Assembly (NCBI GenBank): GCA_913061055.1
Contig: CAJXVA010000003.1
Coordinates: 1-64,000, forward strand
DNA length: 64,000 nt
Direction of reading: 5' to 3'
From: an uncultured Pseudomonadota bacterium
Lineage (GTDB): Bacteria; Myxococcota_A; Polyangia; Nannocystales; Nannocystaceae
Shown: one piece after another, positions 25,782-33,433 of the stretch
Layout: each line of letters starts with the position of its first letter
Position numbering within the stretch: the stretch's first letter is position 1
Program-made: the position numbers and the translations under genes
The notes under the pieces: model-generated
Seen by the model: the letters and a program-made list of their open reading frames with translations, nothing else
What the model was told of the DNA's origin: nothing
The model's database searches: none

Positions 25782-26351
25782 ATGCGTCGTCTCTCGATTG
25801 CGTTCATGGTGCTGGCGGCGTGTGGGGAGCCCTCCGAGTTCGACCAGCTTCCCGAGCAACCTCCGACGGAGACCGCCGAGCCGGACTCCACCACCGAGCC
25901 CGACTCCACCCCCGAGGCGCCATCGGTCGAGCCCTGCACGCTCGAATCCCTACCGTTGCCGAGCTATGCCGAAGTCCTGCAAACAGGCATCAACCCCGAC
26001 GACGGCAAATTCTGGATGCAGCTGGGCAGGCAAGGAGAGACCTGTGACGGCACCAGTTCGTGGGGAGGCTGGAAACTCTCGATCGTCTTCGAGCAGGGGC
26101 GTCCCGTGCCCGGAGTCTATGACCTCAGCGAGGACCCAGCGCTGAGCGTCAGTGGCTCGTACTCGCAGGGAAAGACAGACGGGATGGCGAGCCCGATGTT
26201 GCCCGGCGGCCGGCTGCAGGTCCTCGATGTGGACGGCGAGGGGATTGTGGAGGGCGTGCTGTGTGGCGTGCGGTTCGAACGTGACGACGAGTTCACCCCC
26301 GATGCCGAACCGCTCGACGTCGAGGGCCAGTTCACGGCCGGGCCCTGCTGA
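25782..26351 (+). CDS. secreted lipoprotein, function unknown
   Basis: Encodes 189 residues from the ATG at 25782 (signal MRRLSIAFMVLAAC). The linker is short and rich in Pro/Glu/Thr (about 17-47). The mature domain has YAEVLQTGINPDDGKFWMQL, CDGTSSWGGWKLSIVFEQGR, VPGVYDLSEDPALSVSGSYS, then GGRLQVLDVDGEGIVEGVLC. Four Cys are present, including the penultimate-type Cys at the C-terminus. Looks beta-rich. No family recognised. It follows the six-repeat gene by 160 bp on the same strand and might share its transcript. Confidence 0.75.
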   Translation: MRRLSIAFMVLAACGEPSEFDQLPEQPPTETAEPDSTTEPDSTPEAPSVEPCTLESLPLPSYAEVLQTGINPDDGKFWMQLGRQGETCDGTSSWGGWKLSIVFEQGRPVPGVYDLSEDPALSVSGSYSQGKTDGMASPMLPGGRLQVLDVDGEGIVEGVLCGVRFERDDEFTPDAEPLDVEGQFTAGPC

Positions 26352-26447
26352 ACCCATCCGCGGCCACGCGATCTACGCGGCTTTCTTTGGCTCTGCGCGG
26401 TTGAGCGTCATCATCTGGCCGTGCGACACATTCGGGACGAACGACGC

Positions 26448-26765
26448 ATGCGACGCAGCGATGACCCTACGGAGGCGCTGGAGCTGTGGTTGGACGTCGA
26501 AGCCCGAAGATGCGGGGCCCGGGCGCTCTGCGTCTCGACGCCGCAAGGCATCCCGATCGCGCAGTCGGGCCCGGTCGATCCTCGCAGGCTGGCCATCGCG
26601 GCGAGCTTGGCTTCACGGGGAGCCCGAGTCGCGGCTCAAGAAGAGCTGCACAATGTGGATGGGCGCACGCTTCACGTCGGCGGCGGGCTCGAGCTGGTGC
26701 TCGGCTCCTGCGGAACCTTCATCCCGCACGACGCAGAGCGCCACGTGCAACGCATTCTGCGTTGA
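26448..26765 (+). CDS. Roadblock/LC7-like small cytoplasmic protein
   Basis: Encodes 105 residues from the ATG at 26448; a GTG at 26421 is possible. The order of elements fits a Roadblock/LC7 fold: helix (TEALELWLDVEARRCG), strand ALCVSTPQGIPIAQSG, helix RRLAIAASLASRGARV, strand RTLHVGGGLELVLGS and a closing helix HDAERHVQRIL. In myxobacteria such proteins (for example MglB) regulate small Ras-like GTPases or assemble with kinases. No GTPase gene lies beside it, so a partner cannot be named. The identification is by pattern only. Confidence 0.6.
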   Translation: MRRSDDPTEALELWLDVEARRCGARALCVSTPQGIPIAQSGPVDPRRLAIAASLASRGARVAAQEELHNVDGRTLHVGGGLELVLGSCGTFIPHDAERHVQRILR

Positions 26766-26772
26766 TTGCCCT

Positions 26773-27477
26773 TCAGCGATCTCTGGTCACCGACTCCCAC
26801 CGCGGGTTGTCCGGCGGCGGAGGCAGATCGATCGCGAGGGGAGATTGCTTGGCGGCAGGCTTGGGAAGGTCGGCGTCGGTCGGAATGGGCGCGCCGTGCA
26901 GGGCCCCCTTGGGTGCAGCCTCGCCGTACCCCCCGATCACGTTCAACCCAGCTTTCCGAAGTGATTGCCGGGTCGCATCCTCGAGGTCGGCCGCAACGTT
27001 CGCGCCGTTCTTGTAGAGCCCCACCCACGACAAAATCGCGTGCTGGGCTGGCGTCGCCAGGTCGAACCAGTCGCGCTTCTTGTACTGGTCCATGTGTGCC
27101 AGCGGCACCGCCCCATGAGAGGTGTTGATCACCACATCCCAATAGATGCGGTGATCTCGATACTCCGCCATCAAGTCGGTGAGACTCCAACCCTCGAAGA
27201 ACACCTCTTCGAGCGCGGCTTCCTTGTACCCAACGCGGACTTGAACCCCACGAACGTCGCGGAGCTTGACGAACGCGCGAGCGCCCCCGGGACGCTCGAG
27301 ATGAATCTTCCCCGCCCCACGGTCGAAGGTGTACGTGCCCAGCTCGGTCTCGATCACCGCGACGCCCCCGCGATCGTAGACCGTGAACTTCCCTCCCCGG
27401 ACGCGACTGCGGAACGCCCGGAAGCCCAGACTCGCAGCCACAGCGGCCGGTACGACGAGAATCAGCGGCCAGTCCAT
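26773..27477 (-). CDS. membrane-anchored protein of unknown function
   Basis: Encodes 234 residues from the ATG at 27477, giving an immediate N-terminal helix (MDWPLILVVPAAVAASLGF). The frame is open 61 codons further, but that part is Arg-rich and unconvincing. Behind the anchor come beta strands (GGKFTVYDRGGVAVIETELG, YTFDRGAGKIHLERPG), a central part with YWDVVINTSHGAVPLAHMDQ, and a helical end, closing with a Pro-rich tail. It could face the cytoplasm. No family known to me. It converges with the Roadblock-like gene with only 7 bp between stops. Confidence 0.7.
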   Translation of the reverse strand: MDWPLILVVPAAVAASLGFRAFRSRVRGGKFTVYDRGGVAVIETELGTYTFDRGAGKIHLERPGGARAFVKLRDVRGVQVRVGYKEAALEEVFFEGWSLTDLMAEYRDHRIYWDVVINTSHGAVPLAHMDQYKKRDWFDLATPAQHAILSWVGLYKNGANVAADLEDATRQSLRKAGLNVIGGYGEAAPKGALHGAPIPTDADLPKPAAKQSPLAIDLPPPPDNPRWESVTRDR

Positions 27478-27689
27478 CAAGGGATCACGATACCGCGTCC
27501 GGGCCGTCCGCATTCCATCCGGGATGGGGCCGAGCTGGACCGCATCTCGAAGGGCTCGGCGACCATCGAGGAGCTGCTGATCGAAGCGCTCAACTGAGCG
27601 TCGGAGGCTGATCGCGCAGAATCGGTCGCCTGCTCTCCGAATCGTGCATCCCGGGAACATCTCGGGTCGCTCGCGCGTCGATCTCCTTC

Positions 27690-28565
27690 GTGGATTGCGA
27701 GGACGAGTCGGCGTGGTTTGCCGCGACCCGCCGTCGTCGGTGGCGACAGCTGCAGGGCATGCTTGCCTTCGGAGTTGCGACGCCGCTGGTGGTGGGGTTG
27801 TTCTGGAGTTCGGACACGTCCCGCCCCGCCGCAGCGGCGATGGTCACGACGGTCAGCGAGCCGACCTCCGAACCACAAAACGCCCCAAGACCAGTTCCAG
27901 CCGAGCAGTCCTTCAGCACGGGCACAGAGCCCGAAGGCCTCGCCGCGCCCGACCCCCGTATGGAGCCGGCGAGTCGGCCCGCGCGCAAGCTGCTGGCCCT
28001 CAAGGACGAGGTCCAGACCAGCATGACGCACACCGCCTACAAGCACCGCACCCGAATCCGAAGAAAGGAAGGGATCTACGTCTGGGACTGCTCGGCGATG
28101 GCGGCCTGGATGATGCGCAAGGTTGCGCCGCGAGCCCGCAAGGGGATGAACAAGAAGCGCCCCGTCGCCCGCGACTTCTATCGCTGGATCGCGCGCGCGC
28201 CTTCCCGGCGGGCCAAGAACGGCCGACGCCGCATTGCCCACATCGAGGACGTCCGACCCGGCGACATGTTCGCGTGGGAGCGACCGCCGTACTTTGCGAG
28301 CAAGAACACCGGTCACACCGGCTTCGTCATCGAGCCCGCGCAGCCGGTTCCGGAATGGCCAGGCGCTTACACGGTGCGCATCGTTGACGCCACCTCGCTC
28401 CCGCACCAGAACGACACCCGCACCGACCCCGAGGGCGGCATCGGAGAAGGCACGATCCTCTTTCTCACCGACGGCCAGGGGCAAGGCATCGCCTACGGAT
28501 GGTTTGGCGCCCGCAGCCGCGGGGTGGTCGTCACGGACATCGGGTTTGCGCGACTCACCGGCTGA
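27690..28565 (+). CDS. membrane-anchored NlpC/P60-like cysteine hydrolase
   Basis: Encodes 291 residues from a GTG at 27690. An Arg-rich N-terminus and one helix at about 24-41 (MLAFGVATPLVVGLFW) anchor it; a Pro/Glu/Ala linker follows. The catalytic-looking domain (about 105-290) contains YVWDCSAMAAWMMRKVAP, with the putative nucleophile Cys in the 'WDCS' helix; then IEDVRPGDMFAWERP; then NTGHTGFVIE with the putative His. This Cys/His pattern and the 'RPGD' turn are those of NlpC/P60-type peptidases and amidases. The substrate would be peptidoglycan or an acyl-amide, which is inference. It is divergent from the 26773-27477 gene. Confidence 0.65.
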   Translation: MDCEDESAWFAATRRRRWRQLQGMLAFGVATPLVVGLFWSSDTSRPAAAAMVTTVSEPTSEPQNAPRPVPAEQSFSTGTEPEGLAAPDPRMEPASRPARKLLALKDEVQTSMTHTAYKHRTRIRRKEGIYVWDCSAMAAWMMRKVAPRARKGMNKKRPVARDFYRWIARAPSRRAKNGRRRIAHIEDVRPGDMFAWERPPYFASKNTGHTGFVIEPAQPVPEWPGAYTVRIVDATSLPHQNDTRTDPEGGIGEGTILFLTDGQGQGIAYGWFGARSRGVVVTDIGFARLTG

Positions 28566-28970
28566 CCGCTGGCAGACGCTGTTCGCCCGCGCATCCACGA
28601 GGGGCTCACCAGAACAACAACGACATGTCGACAACCGGCTCGAGTGACGGCATCACCCCACACCGACTCGGACAGTTGCGCCACCCAGGCTGACAACACT
28701 GTCGCGGTGTCACGCGAGCCGTCGCCTGCAGCCAGGCTAGTGCCTCATGCCCGAAGTCCGTGCCGGGTTTCTGCGCGACCCCTTCGGGGTGTGGGGTCGC
28801 TCCGAAACCCTCGGTTCCACAGGCCTGCGTTCGGTACTTTCTATCTCTTCCGCTGCGCATCCCTTCGGGACGCCTCGCTCTCTTGCTCTGAGGCGTCCCA
28901 CGAAACCCGGAACGAACTTCAGCTCTGCGGTACTAGCTAGTTTGGCATAGAGCCTGCAGCTTCTACGAAC
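28566..28970. other. 405-bp leader region with stable inverted repeats
   Basis: No gene supported. It contains two perfect inverted repeats (described in the next entry) upstream of the FG-GAP lipoprotein gene. Sequence near 28920-28960 is less GC-rich and could carry the promoter. Confidence 0.4.
28775..28899 (+). ncRNA. structured leader candidate: two perfect hairpins
   Basis: GCGACCCC (28775-28782) pairs with GGGGTCGC (28793-28800) across 10 nt. GGGACGCCTC (28867-28876) pairs with GAGGCGTCCC (28890-28899) across 13 nt. Inside the first, ACCCC-TTC-GGGGT offers a competing smaller hairpin, and CCC-TTC-GGG at 28861-28869 overlaps the left arm of the second. Mutually exclusive pairings are what attenuators use, but no T tract follows, and this could equally be a repeat element or mRNA-stability hairpins. 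Confidence 0.3.
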
Positions 28971-30389
28971 ATGGCGTTGCGTGGGTTGGAGGTTGCCCAA
29001 TGGAATCTGGTGGGTGCGGTGGGTCTTGTCGTCGCGTGTTCGGGGCCGGTCGCGGCCGTGGATAGTCCCGAAATGGGGTCCACGAGCGCCGGGGCAGTCA
29101 CGCCAGACGACGACGGCGAGACGAGCCCAGAGGGCACAGGCGATGAGTCCGGGACCGGCGACACCGACACCGCCGAATGCCTGACGTCTTGGGAGTGCCC
29201 GGGGACGCAATCATGTATCGGTGGAATGTGCATCGACGATGACAGCGACACCTACGACGACGATTACGATGACGACGACAACTACGAGTGCCGTGAGGAC
29301 GAGGACTGCGGCCCCGGAGGCTTCTGCGAATTCAAAGGCGCAGAAGTCGGGCCCGGCTACACCTGGTGCGAGGGCGACAGCCTCATCCCGACGTGCACAG
29401 AGCGACAGAGTCTTTCAACGGAATCCTTGCCGCAGCCCGATCAATTCGTCACCGTCTCGCTGACGTTCGTCGACATCGATGGCGACGGGCTCGACGACCT
29501 CGTCGCCGGAAACTTGCAAGGGGCGGATGTCCTGTACGGACCGGGCAATGGCAGCTTCGAGCCGCTGCCGCTCCCTGAGTCGCCGGTCATCGATGTGACC
29601 GCCGCGGACTTCGACGGAGATGGCCGAAGGGACATCGCCACACTCGACGAGCTGGGCCGCGTGACCCTGCTCCGAGGCATGGAGGACGGCACGTACACCG
29701 CGACGAGCGACACGCTGGTTTCGTCGGCGCTGGAGATCGAGGCACTCGAATGGGGCGACCCCCCCACCGACCTCATGGTCAACCATGCGGGCGGTGCGGT
29801 CCAGGTGCGGCTCTCCGATGGCGCCGGGTTCTTCGGCGACGTCGTCACCTTCGAGGCCGACGAGATGAGTGCAGTCGCGGTCGGCCCGATCCTCTACGGC
29901 GATGCGCGGGAGGGGATCGCCGTACTCTCTCCTTCCGGAAACAAGCTCGAACAGCACGGAGTGGACGACAGCAGTACGTGGTGGGACTACAGCCGTCACT
30001 GGGGCTCTCGCGGGGGGCTTGCGATCGCAGACTTCGACGGCAATGGGGTCGGATCCCTGGTGAGCACGCTCGTCCACCGCGACTGGACGCAGATCAACGC
30101 CTTCATACCCGAGGACGAAATGGAAGTCTCCGGAGTCCTCGACTTCGCAGGGTCCGATCCCCTCGTGGGCGACCTGGATGGTGATGGCAAGGATGACCTG
30201 ATACTTCGCGATGAACGGGAGATCGCGATCGTCCTGGGGGGTGGTCACGACGACGGCACCGAATGCGTCATCCAGTTCGACCTCACGCCCGTCACCCCTC
30301 TCGAATTCGCGGTCGGGGATCTCGACGGCGATGGGCGCTCAGAGATCGCGCTGCAGCGCGGAAGCACGATAGAGCTGCGCGGGCTGTAG
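28971..30389 (+). CDS. FG-GAP/VCBS propeller lipoprotein
   Basis: Encodes 472 residues; signal from MALRGLEVAQWNLVGAVGLV to VAC. A Thr/Glu/Gly linker is followed by two Cys units (CLTSWECPGTQSC, CREDEDCGPGGFC) separated by an Asp/Tyr run at about 85-107. From about residue 150 FG-GAP blades with Ca-binding loops recur: VDIDGDGLDDLVAG, ADFDGDGRRDIATL, ADFDGNGVGSLV, GDLDGDGKDDLILR, GDLDGDGRSEIALQ. This is an integrin-alpha-like beta-propeller stabilised by Ca2+, and in bacteria usually a surface adhesion or binding module. It converges with the gene at 30480. Confidence 0.9.
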   Translation: MALRGLEVAQWNLVGAVGLVVACSGPVAAVDSPEMGSTSAGAVTPDDDGETSPEGTGDESGTGDTDTAECLTSWECPGTQSCIGGMCIDDDSDTYDDDYDDDDNYECREDEDCGPGGFCEFKGAEVGPGYTWCEGDSLIPTCTERQSLSTESLPQPDQFVTVSLTFVDIDGDGLDDLVAGNLQGADVLYGPGNGSFEPLPLPESPVIDVTAADFDGDGRRDIATLDELGRVTLLRGMEDGTYTATSDTLVSSALEIEALEWGDPPTDLMVNHAGGAVQVRLSDGAGFFGDVVTFEADEMSAVAVGPILYGDAREGIAVLSPSGNKLEQHGVDDSSTWWDYSRHWGSRGGLAIADFDGNGVGSLVSTLVHRDWTQINAFIPEDEMEVSGVLDFAGSDPLVGDLDGDGKDDLILRDEREIAIVLGGGHDDGTECVIQFDLTPVTPLEFAVGDLDGDGRSEIALQRGSTIELRGL

Positions 30390-30451
30390 AGGCCAGCCCC
30401 CGCCACTGTCTCCTCGAGAAGTGCGCGCCGGCCCGTGTCCGCGGAGCAGCC

Positions 30452-30474
30452 GGTCCCATCATCTGCCTGGGACC
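30452..30474 (+). terminator. hairpin terminator candidate after the FG-GAP gene
   Basis: GGTCCCA (30452-30458) pairs perfectly with TGGGACC (30468-30474), loop 9 nt, followed by ACGTTT. It lies between the convergent stops at 30389 and 30480. The T run is short, so it is a weak intrinsic terminator at best. Confidence 0.4.
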
Positions 30475-30479
30475 ACGTT

Positions 30480-31415
30480 TCAAGGGCGCCAAGTCATCGA
30501 CTCCGGCGCTTCCGCGTCTGAGGTCCAGGCCACAGTGAGGTCGGGAGTGTAGACCTCGAGCGTGCCCTTGGCATCGGTCAACACCGCGAGGCGGCCATCG
30601 TCGGCCCAGACCGGGTCCGTGGCGCCCTCGAGGACGTGCACGGCCGAACCCAACGGCGCGTCGTAGATCTCCACGCGCTGTCGTCCGGGGCTCGAACGCG
30701 AGACCGCGACCCGACCATCCCTCGCCCAGTCGACGCCGTAGACGACGTCGTTTTCGGTCCAGTCCGGCAGCGTCCACAGCTCGATCGTTTGCGAGTCGAG
30801 CCGCAGCAGGAAGAGCATCCGGAGCCCAGCCCGGGCCAGGATGGCGTCGCCTTCGGGAGACCAGTGCAGGGCTGTGAGCTCGGGCAAGCTGGGGCCCCAG
30901 CCGAGGTCAACCTCGAGCGACACCGTGGAGACGACCTCCGCCGTGGCGACGTCGAAGATCTCCACAGAGCCGCCTTGGACCACGGCGACCTCATCGCGGG
31001 TCGGAGACCACGTCCGCTGTCCCGAGGGAAGGCTCAGCATCTGTGACTCCATCGTGTCGGGGTCGAGTTCGAACACGGTGTCGGTGCCGAGGATCAGCGT
31101 GCCTCGCGTGGGCGACCACTGCGGCGCCAAGTCTCGCCCCAAGACCTCGACCTCTCGACGGGGGAACGACACCAACAGAGCCTCGTCGCTGGAGCACGTC
31201 TCGACCGTTAGGAATCGTCCATCCGGCGACCAGCGAGGAGAACACAGCTGCATCTCGTCGTAGCGGAAGACGACCTGCGGCTCTTCGTCGGCACCAAAGC
31301 CGATCAGACGCGGACGGTGCCGCGACGCCAACAGCAACTCGGTCGCATTCACATTCCGCTCGGGCTCGCTTGCGCAGGCCGAACAAAGCAGTACGCACGC
31401 CGCGATCCCCCGCAT
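30480..31415 (-). CDS. TolB/WD40-like beta-propeller lipoprotein
   Basis: Encodes 311 residues from the ATG at 31415 (signal MRGIAACVLLCSAC); a longer frame to 31454 adds 13 residues before the signal. The mature part has repeating blades ending in SPRWSPDGRFLTVETCSS, DLAPQWSPTRGTLILG, ALHWSPEGDAILARAG, VYGVDWARDGRVAVSRS and DPVWADDGRLAVLTD. The 'W(S/A)(P/R)DG' turns are the signature of TolB-type six-bladed propellers, which usually bind proteins. No enzyme residues. A lipid-anchored propeller in the periplasm is the likely picture. Confidence 0.85.
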   Translation of the reverse strand: MRGIAACVLLCSACASEPERNVNATELLLASRHRPRLIGFGADEEPQVVFRYDEMQLCSPRWSPDGRFLTVETCSSDEALLVSFPRREVEVLGRDLAPQWSPTRGTLILGTDTVFELDPDTMESQMLSLPSGQRTWSPTRDEVAVVQGGSVEIFDVATAEVVSTVSLEVDLGWGPSLPELTALHWSPEGDAILARAGLRMLFLLRLDSQTIELWTLPDWTENDVVYGVDWARDGRVAVSRSSPGRQRVEIYDAPLGSAVHVLEGATDPVWADDGRLAVLTDAKGTLEVYTPDLTVAWTSDAEAPESMTWRP

Positions 31416-31680
31416 GCTGTAAGCGTACGCGGCGGGCGGCAGGCGAGTCGACAACAGCCCTCATCCGGGAAGCTCCGCCCTGCAACCCTCCCCGCGATCG
31501 CAGGAGTATCTCTCTCCGCAGACGCCGGCGGGTGGTGTTCCTCATCCAGAGCGAAGCGCCTCCAGAATGGGGTTCATGGTTTCGCGAGGAACTTGGCTAC
31601 GCATCGCCACCACTGTGGGCGCTCATGAGGAGCTAAAGAGCCGTCGTGTCGTTGAAGATCGTGACCGCCACCATCGCGAG

Positions 31681-32163
31681 ATGAAGTCTTGGCGGCGCGG
31701 ACTTCGGCCTGCGGTCCTCGGATCCGCGCTACTTCTCGGCTGCGGGGAGCCGGGCTCTGCTGCTCGCATCATGCCGAAGCCCGCCCCGGCAGAACCGGAG
31801 GCTCGGACCCCCGAGGTGCCCTTCTTGGTCTCAAAGGCAAAGCTGGAGGAATGGCTTGTCTTTCCCGATGTCGAGGGCTGGATGCGACTCTCTCCACACC
31901 TTACAGAGTATGCCGCGGACTCGTACACCATCGGCTACGACTCGGTTCAGGATTCGATGTCCGACCAACGGTCCTGCGCCCCTACCCGAGCTGGTGGGAA
32001 GCATCCACCACCCGCTCCAAGAACCACCGAACGCCGGGTTCATCGCCCGCGACCGCGCTACGAAACAACGACAGCCGTACCGGTGGCAGATCGAACGGCG
32101 CGGCGCGGCAGTCGAGTTCGTAGGCCTCCGCTGCGCGTCCGATGGCCATGCTTGGAACGGTGA
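31681..32163 (+). pseudogene. lipoprotein gene cut off by the LysR gene
   Basis: The first 95 or so residues from the ATG at 31681 look real: signal MKSWRRGLRPAVLGSALLLG then CGEPGS, a Pro/Glu linker and VPFLVSKAKLEEWLVFPDVE followed by GWMRLSPHLTEYAADSYTIG. After about 31965 the frame continues only as antisense of the LysR 3' end and turns Arg/Pro-rich to a stop at 32163. The natural 3' half is missing. I read it as truncated at the LysR boundary. Confidence 0.6.
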
Positions 32164-32893
32164 GCAGGAGGTCGGTTTCAGCCAGGACCGGAGCCGCGAG
32201 AGAGAAGTGTGGAACCACGGCGCCGACGATCCGCTCGATGCCCTCGCGCGCGGCGTGACTGTTAACGGGTCCCTCCCCGCTCAGCGTTGAGGTTCGCACC
32301 TGCAGGTGCGGGTATGCGGCCCACTTCTTCCGCGACCAGCGGGAGAACGCGGGGTGTCCTTTGCGGCCATAGACGGACCACGGCCATTCGCCGAGTGAAA
32401 CACCTCGGACGGATTCGTTCTCGACTGCCTCGGGTGCAATCAGGCCGTCGAAGAAGCCCTCCGCGACGTCTCGTAATGCCGTGGGCCCGAACGGCTTGAG
32501 TTCGATGCGGACCCCCGGCGCGCGCTGACCGATGTCGTGAAGCAGTGCCGGAATGAGAGGCGCGATGAAGTCCGGCGCAGACATCCGGAACGTGCGCGTG
32601 GAGGTGCTGGGGTCGAAGGCGCCGGGGTTGACCAGCGCATGCGCAAGCTGCTCGAGTGCCCGGGGGAGGATCACCGCCAACCGTTGACCGCGAACCGTCG
32701 CCCGCATTCGCCGTCCGTCCCGCACCAGCAACTCATCGCCCAGCAGTTCGCGAAGCCGACTGAGGGCATGGCTCACCGCAGAGGGTGTGCGGTGTAGCTG
32801 CCGCGACGCCCGGGTCACGCTCTGCTCGCGCAGCAACACATCGAGAACCGTCAGCAGGTTCAGGTCGACCTGCCATAATTGAATCTCATTCAC
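31982..32893 (-). CDS. LysR family transcriptional regulator
   Basis: Encodes 303 residues. The N-terminal winged helix-turn-helix is clear: DLNLLTVLDVLLREQSVTRA, SRQLHRTPSAVSHALSRLRE, LLGDELLVRDGRRMRATVRG. The rest is the periplasmic-binding-like effector domain. It is divergent from the small membrane protein at 32996 with 102 bp between starts, the usual arrangement of a LysR regulator and its target. Its 3' end abuts the truncated lipoprotein gene on the other strand, which suggests that this regulator and its target arrived as a block. Effector unknown. Confidence 0.93.
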   Translation of the reverse strand: MNEIQLWQVDLNLLTVLDVLLREQSVTRASRQLHRTPSAVSHALSRLRELLGDELLVRDGRRMRATVRGQRLAVILPRALEQLAHALVNPGAFDPSTSTRTFRMSAPDFIAPLIPALLHDIGQRAPGVRIELKPFGPTALRDVAEGFFDGLIAPEAVENESVRGVSLGEWPWSVYGRKGHPAFSRWSRKKWAAYPHLQVRTSTLSGEGPVNSHAAREGIERIVGAVVPHFSLAAPVLAETDLLLTVPSMAIGRAAEAYELDCRAAPFDLPPVRLSLFRSAVAGDEPGVRWFLERVVDASHQLG

Positions 32894-32995
32894 AGGAGTT
32901 GAATCCTTTTCGTTTTACTCATCATGCCGCAAAGACCACGCTGGGGCAATGCAGCGGGCGAACCGACGGCACGACCCGCATCAAGGCCCCGGACC
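32894..32995. promoter_or_regulatory. divergent control region between LysR and membrane-protein genes
   Basis: A locally AT-rich patch in an otherwise GC-rich window. TTGAAT occurs twice in direct orientation, 20 bp apart (about 32879 and 32899), the first just inside the LysR coding start, and is followed by CCTTTTCGTTTTACTCATC. The two repeats could be half-sites of a LysR operator and the A/T run part of a promoter. Inferred from arrangement only. Confidence 0.35.
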
Positions 32996-33433
32996 ATGTC
33001 CACGAACAACGTACGTTCCACCCCCGAAATCCCAACGTGGATCACCATCGTCCAAGGCGTGTTGATCCTGATCATGCTCTCGCAGGTCTACCTCTTCGCG
33101 GCGGATCACGAAGCGGTCCGAGCATCCGGCATCACGCTCGAGACCGTCGCCGACGCCAACCTCGCCTACGAGTTTGCCGGTCGGACCGCGACCATGGCCT
33201 TGGTGTCGCTCGCGATCCTGTTCTCGAGGCGCGTCGAACTCTACCTCGCGATGTTCGGCATGAACATCGTTCGCGAGGGCCTCGAGACGATCATCGATCC
33301 GCTGTTCCCGCTGGCCAACGCTCCGGCCTCCCCGACCTGGGACCTCATCATGCACCTCGTCATCGTGGGCATCGAGGTCGCGGCCTTTGTGAGGCTGTAC
33401 CGGTTGGCGAAGGCTCCTGTCACGGAAGCGTGA
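32996..33433 (+). CDS. small four-helix membrane protein
   Basis: Encodes 145 residues from the ATG at 32996 (MSTNNVRSTPEIPTWITIVQ); an ATG at 32924 would add 24 residues but lacks a ribosome site. Four hydrophobic segments: about 13-33 (WITIVQGVLILIMLSQVYLF), 60-77 (TATMALVSLAILF), 80-95 and 118-138 (LIMHLVIVGIEVAAFVRLY). It resembles small uncharacterised integral membrane proteins of the DoxX/DUF size class, without a diagnostic motif. The divergent LysR gene probably controls it. Its stop overlaps the 3' end of the convergent transporter gene by 14 bp. Confidence 0.75.
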   Translation: MSTNNVRSTPEIPTWITIVQGVLILIMLSQVYLFAADHEAVRASGITLETVADANLAYEFAGRTATMALVSLAILFSRRVELYLAMFGMNIVREGLETIIDPLFPLANAPASPTWDLIMHLVIVGIEVAAFVRLYRLAKAPVTEA

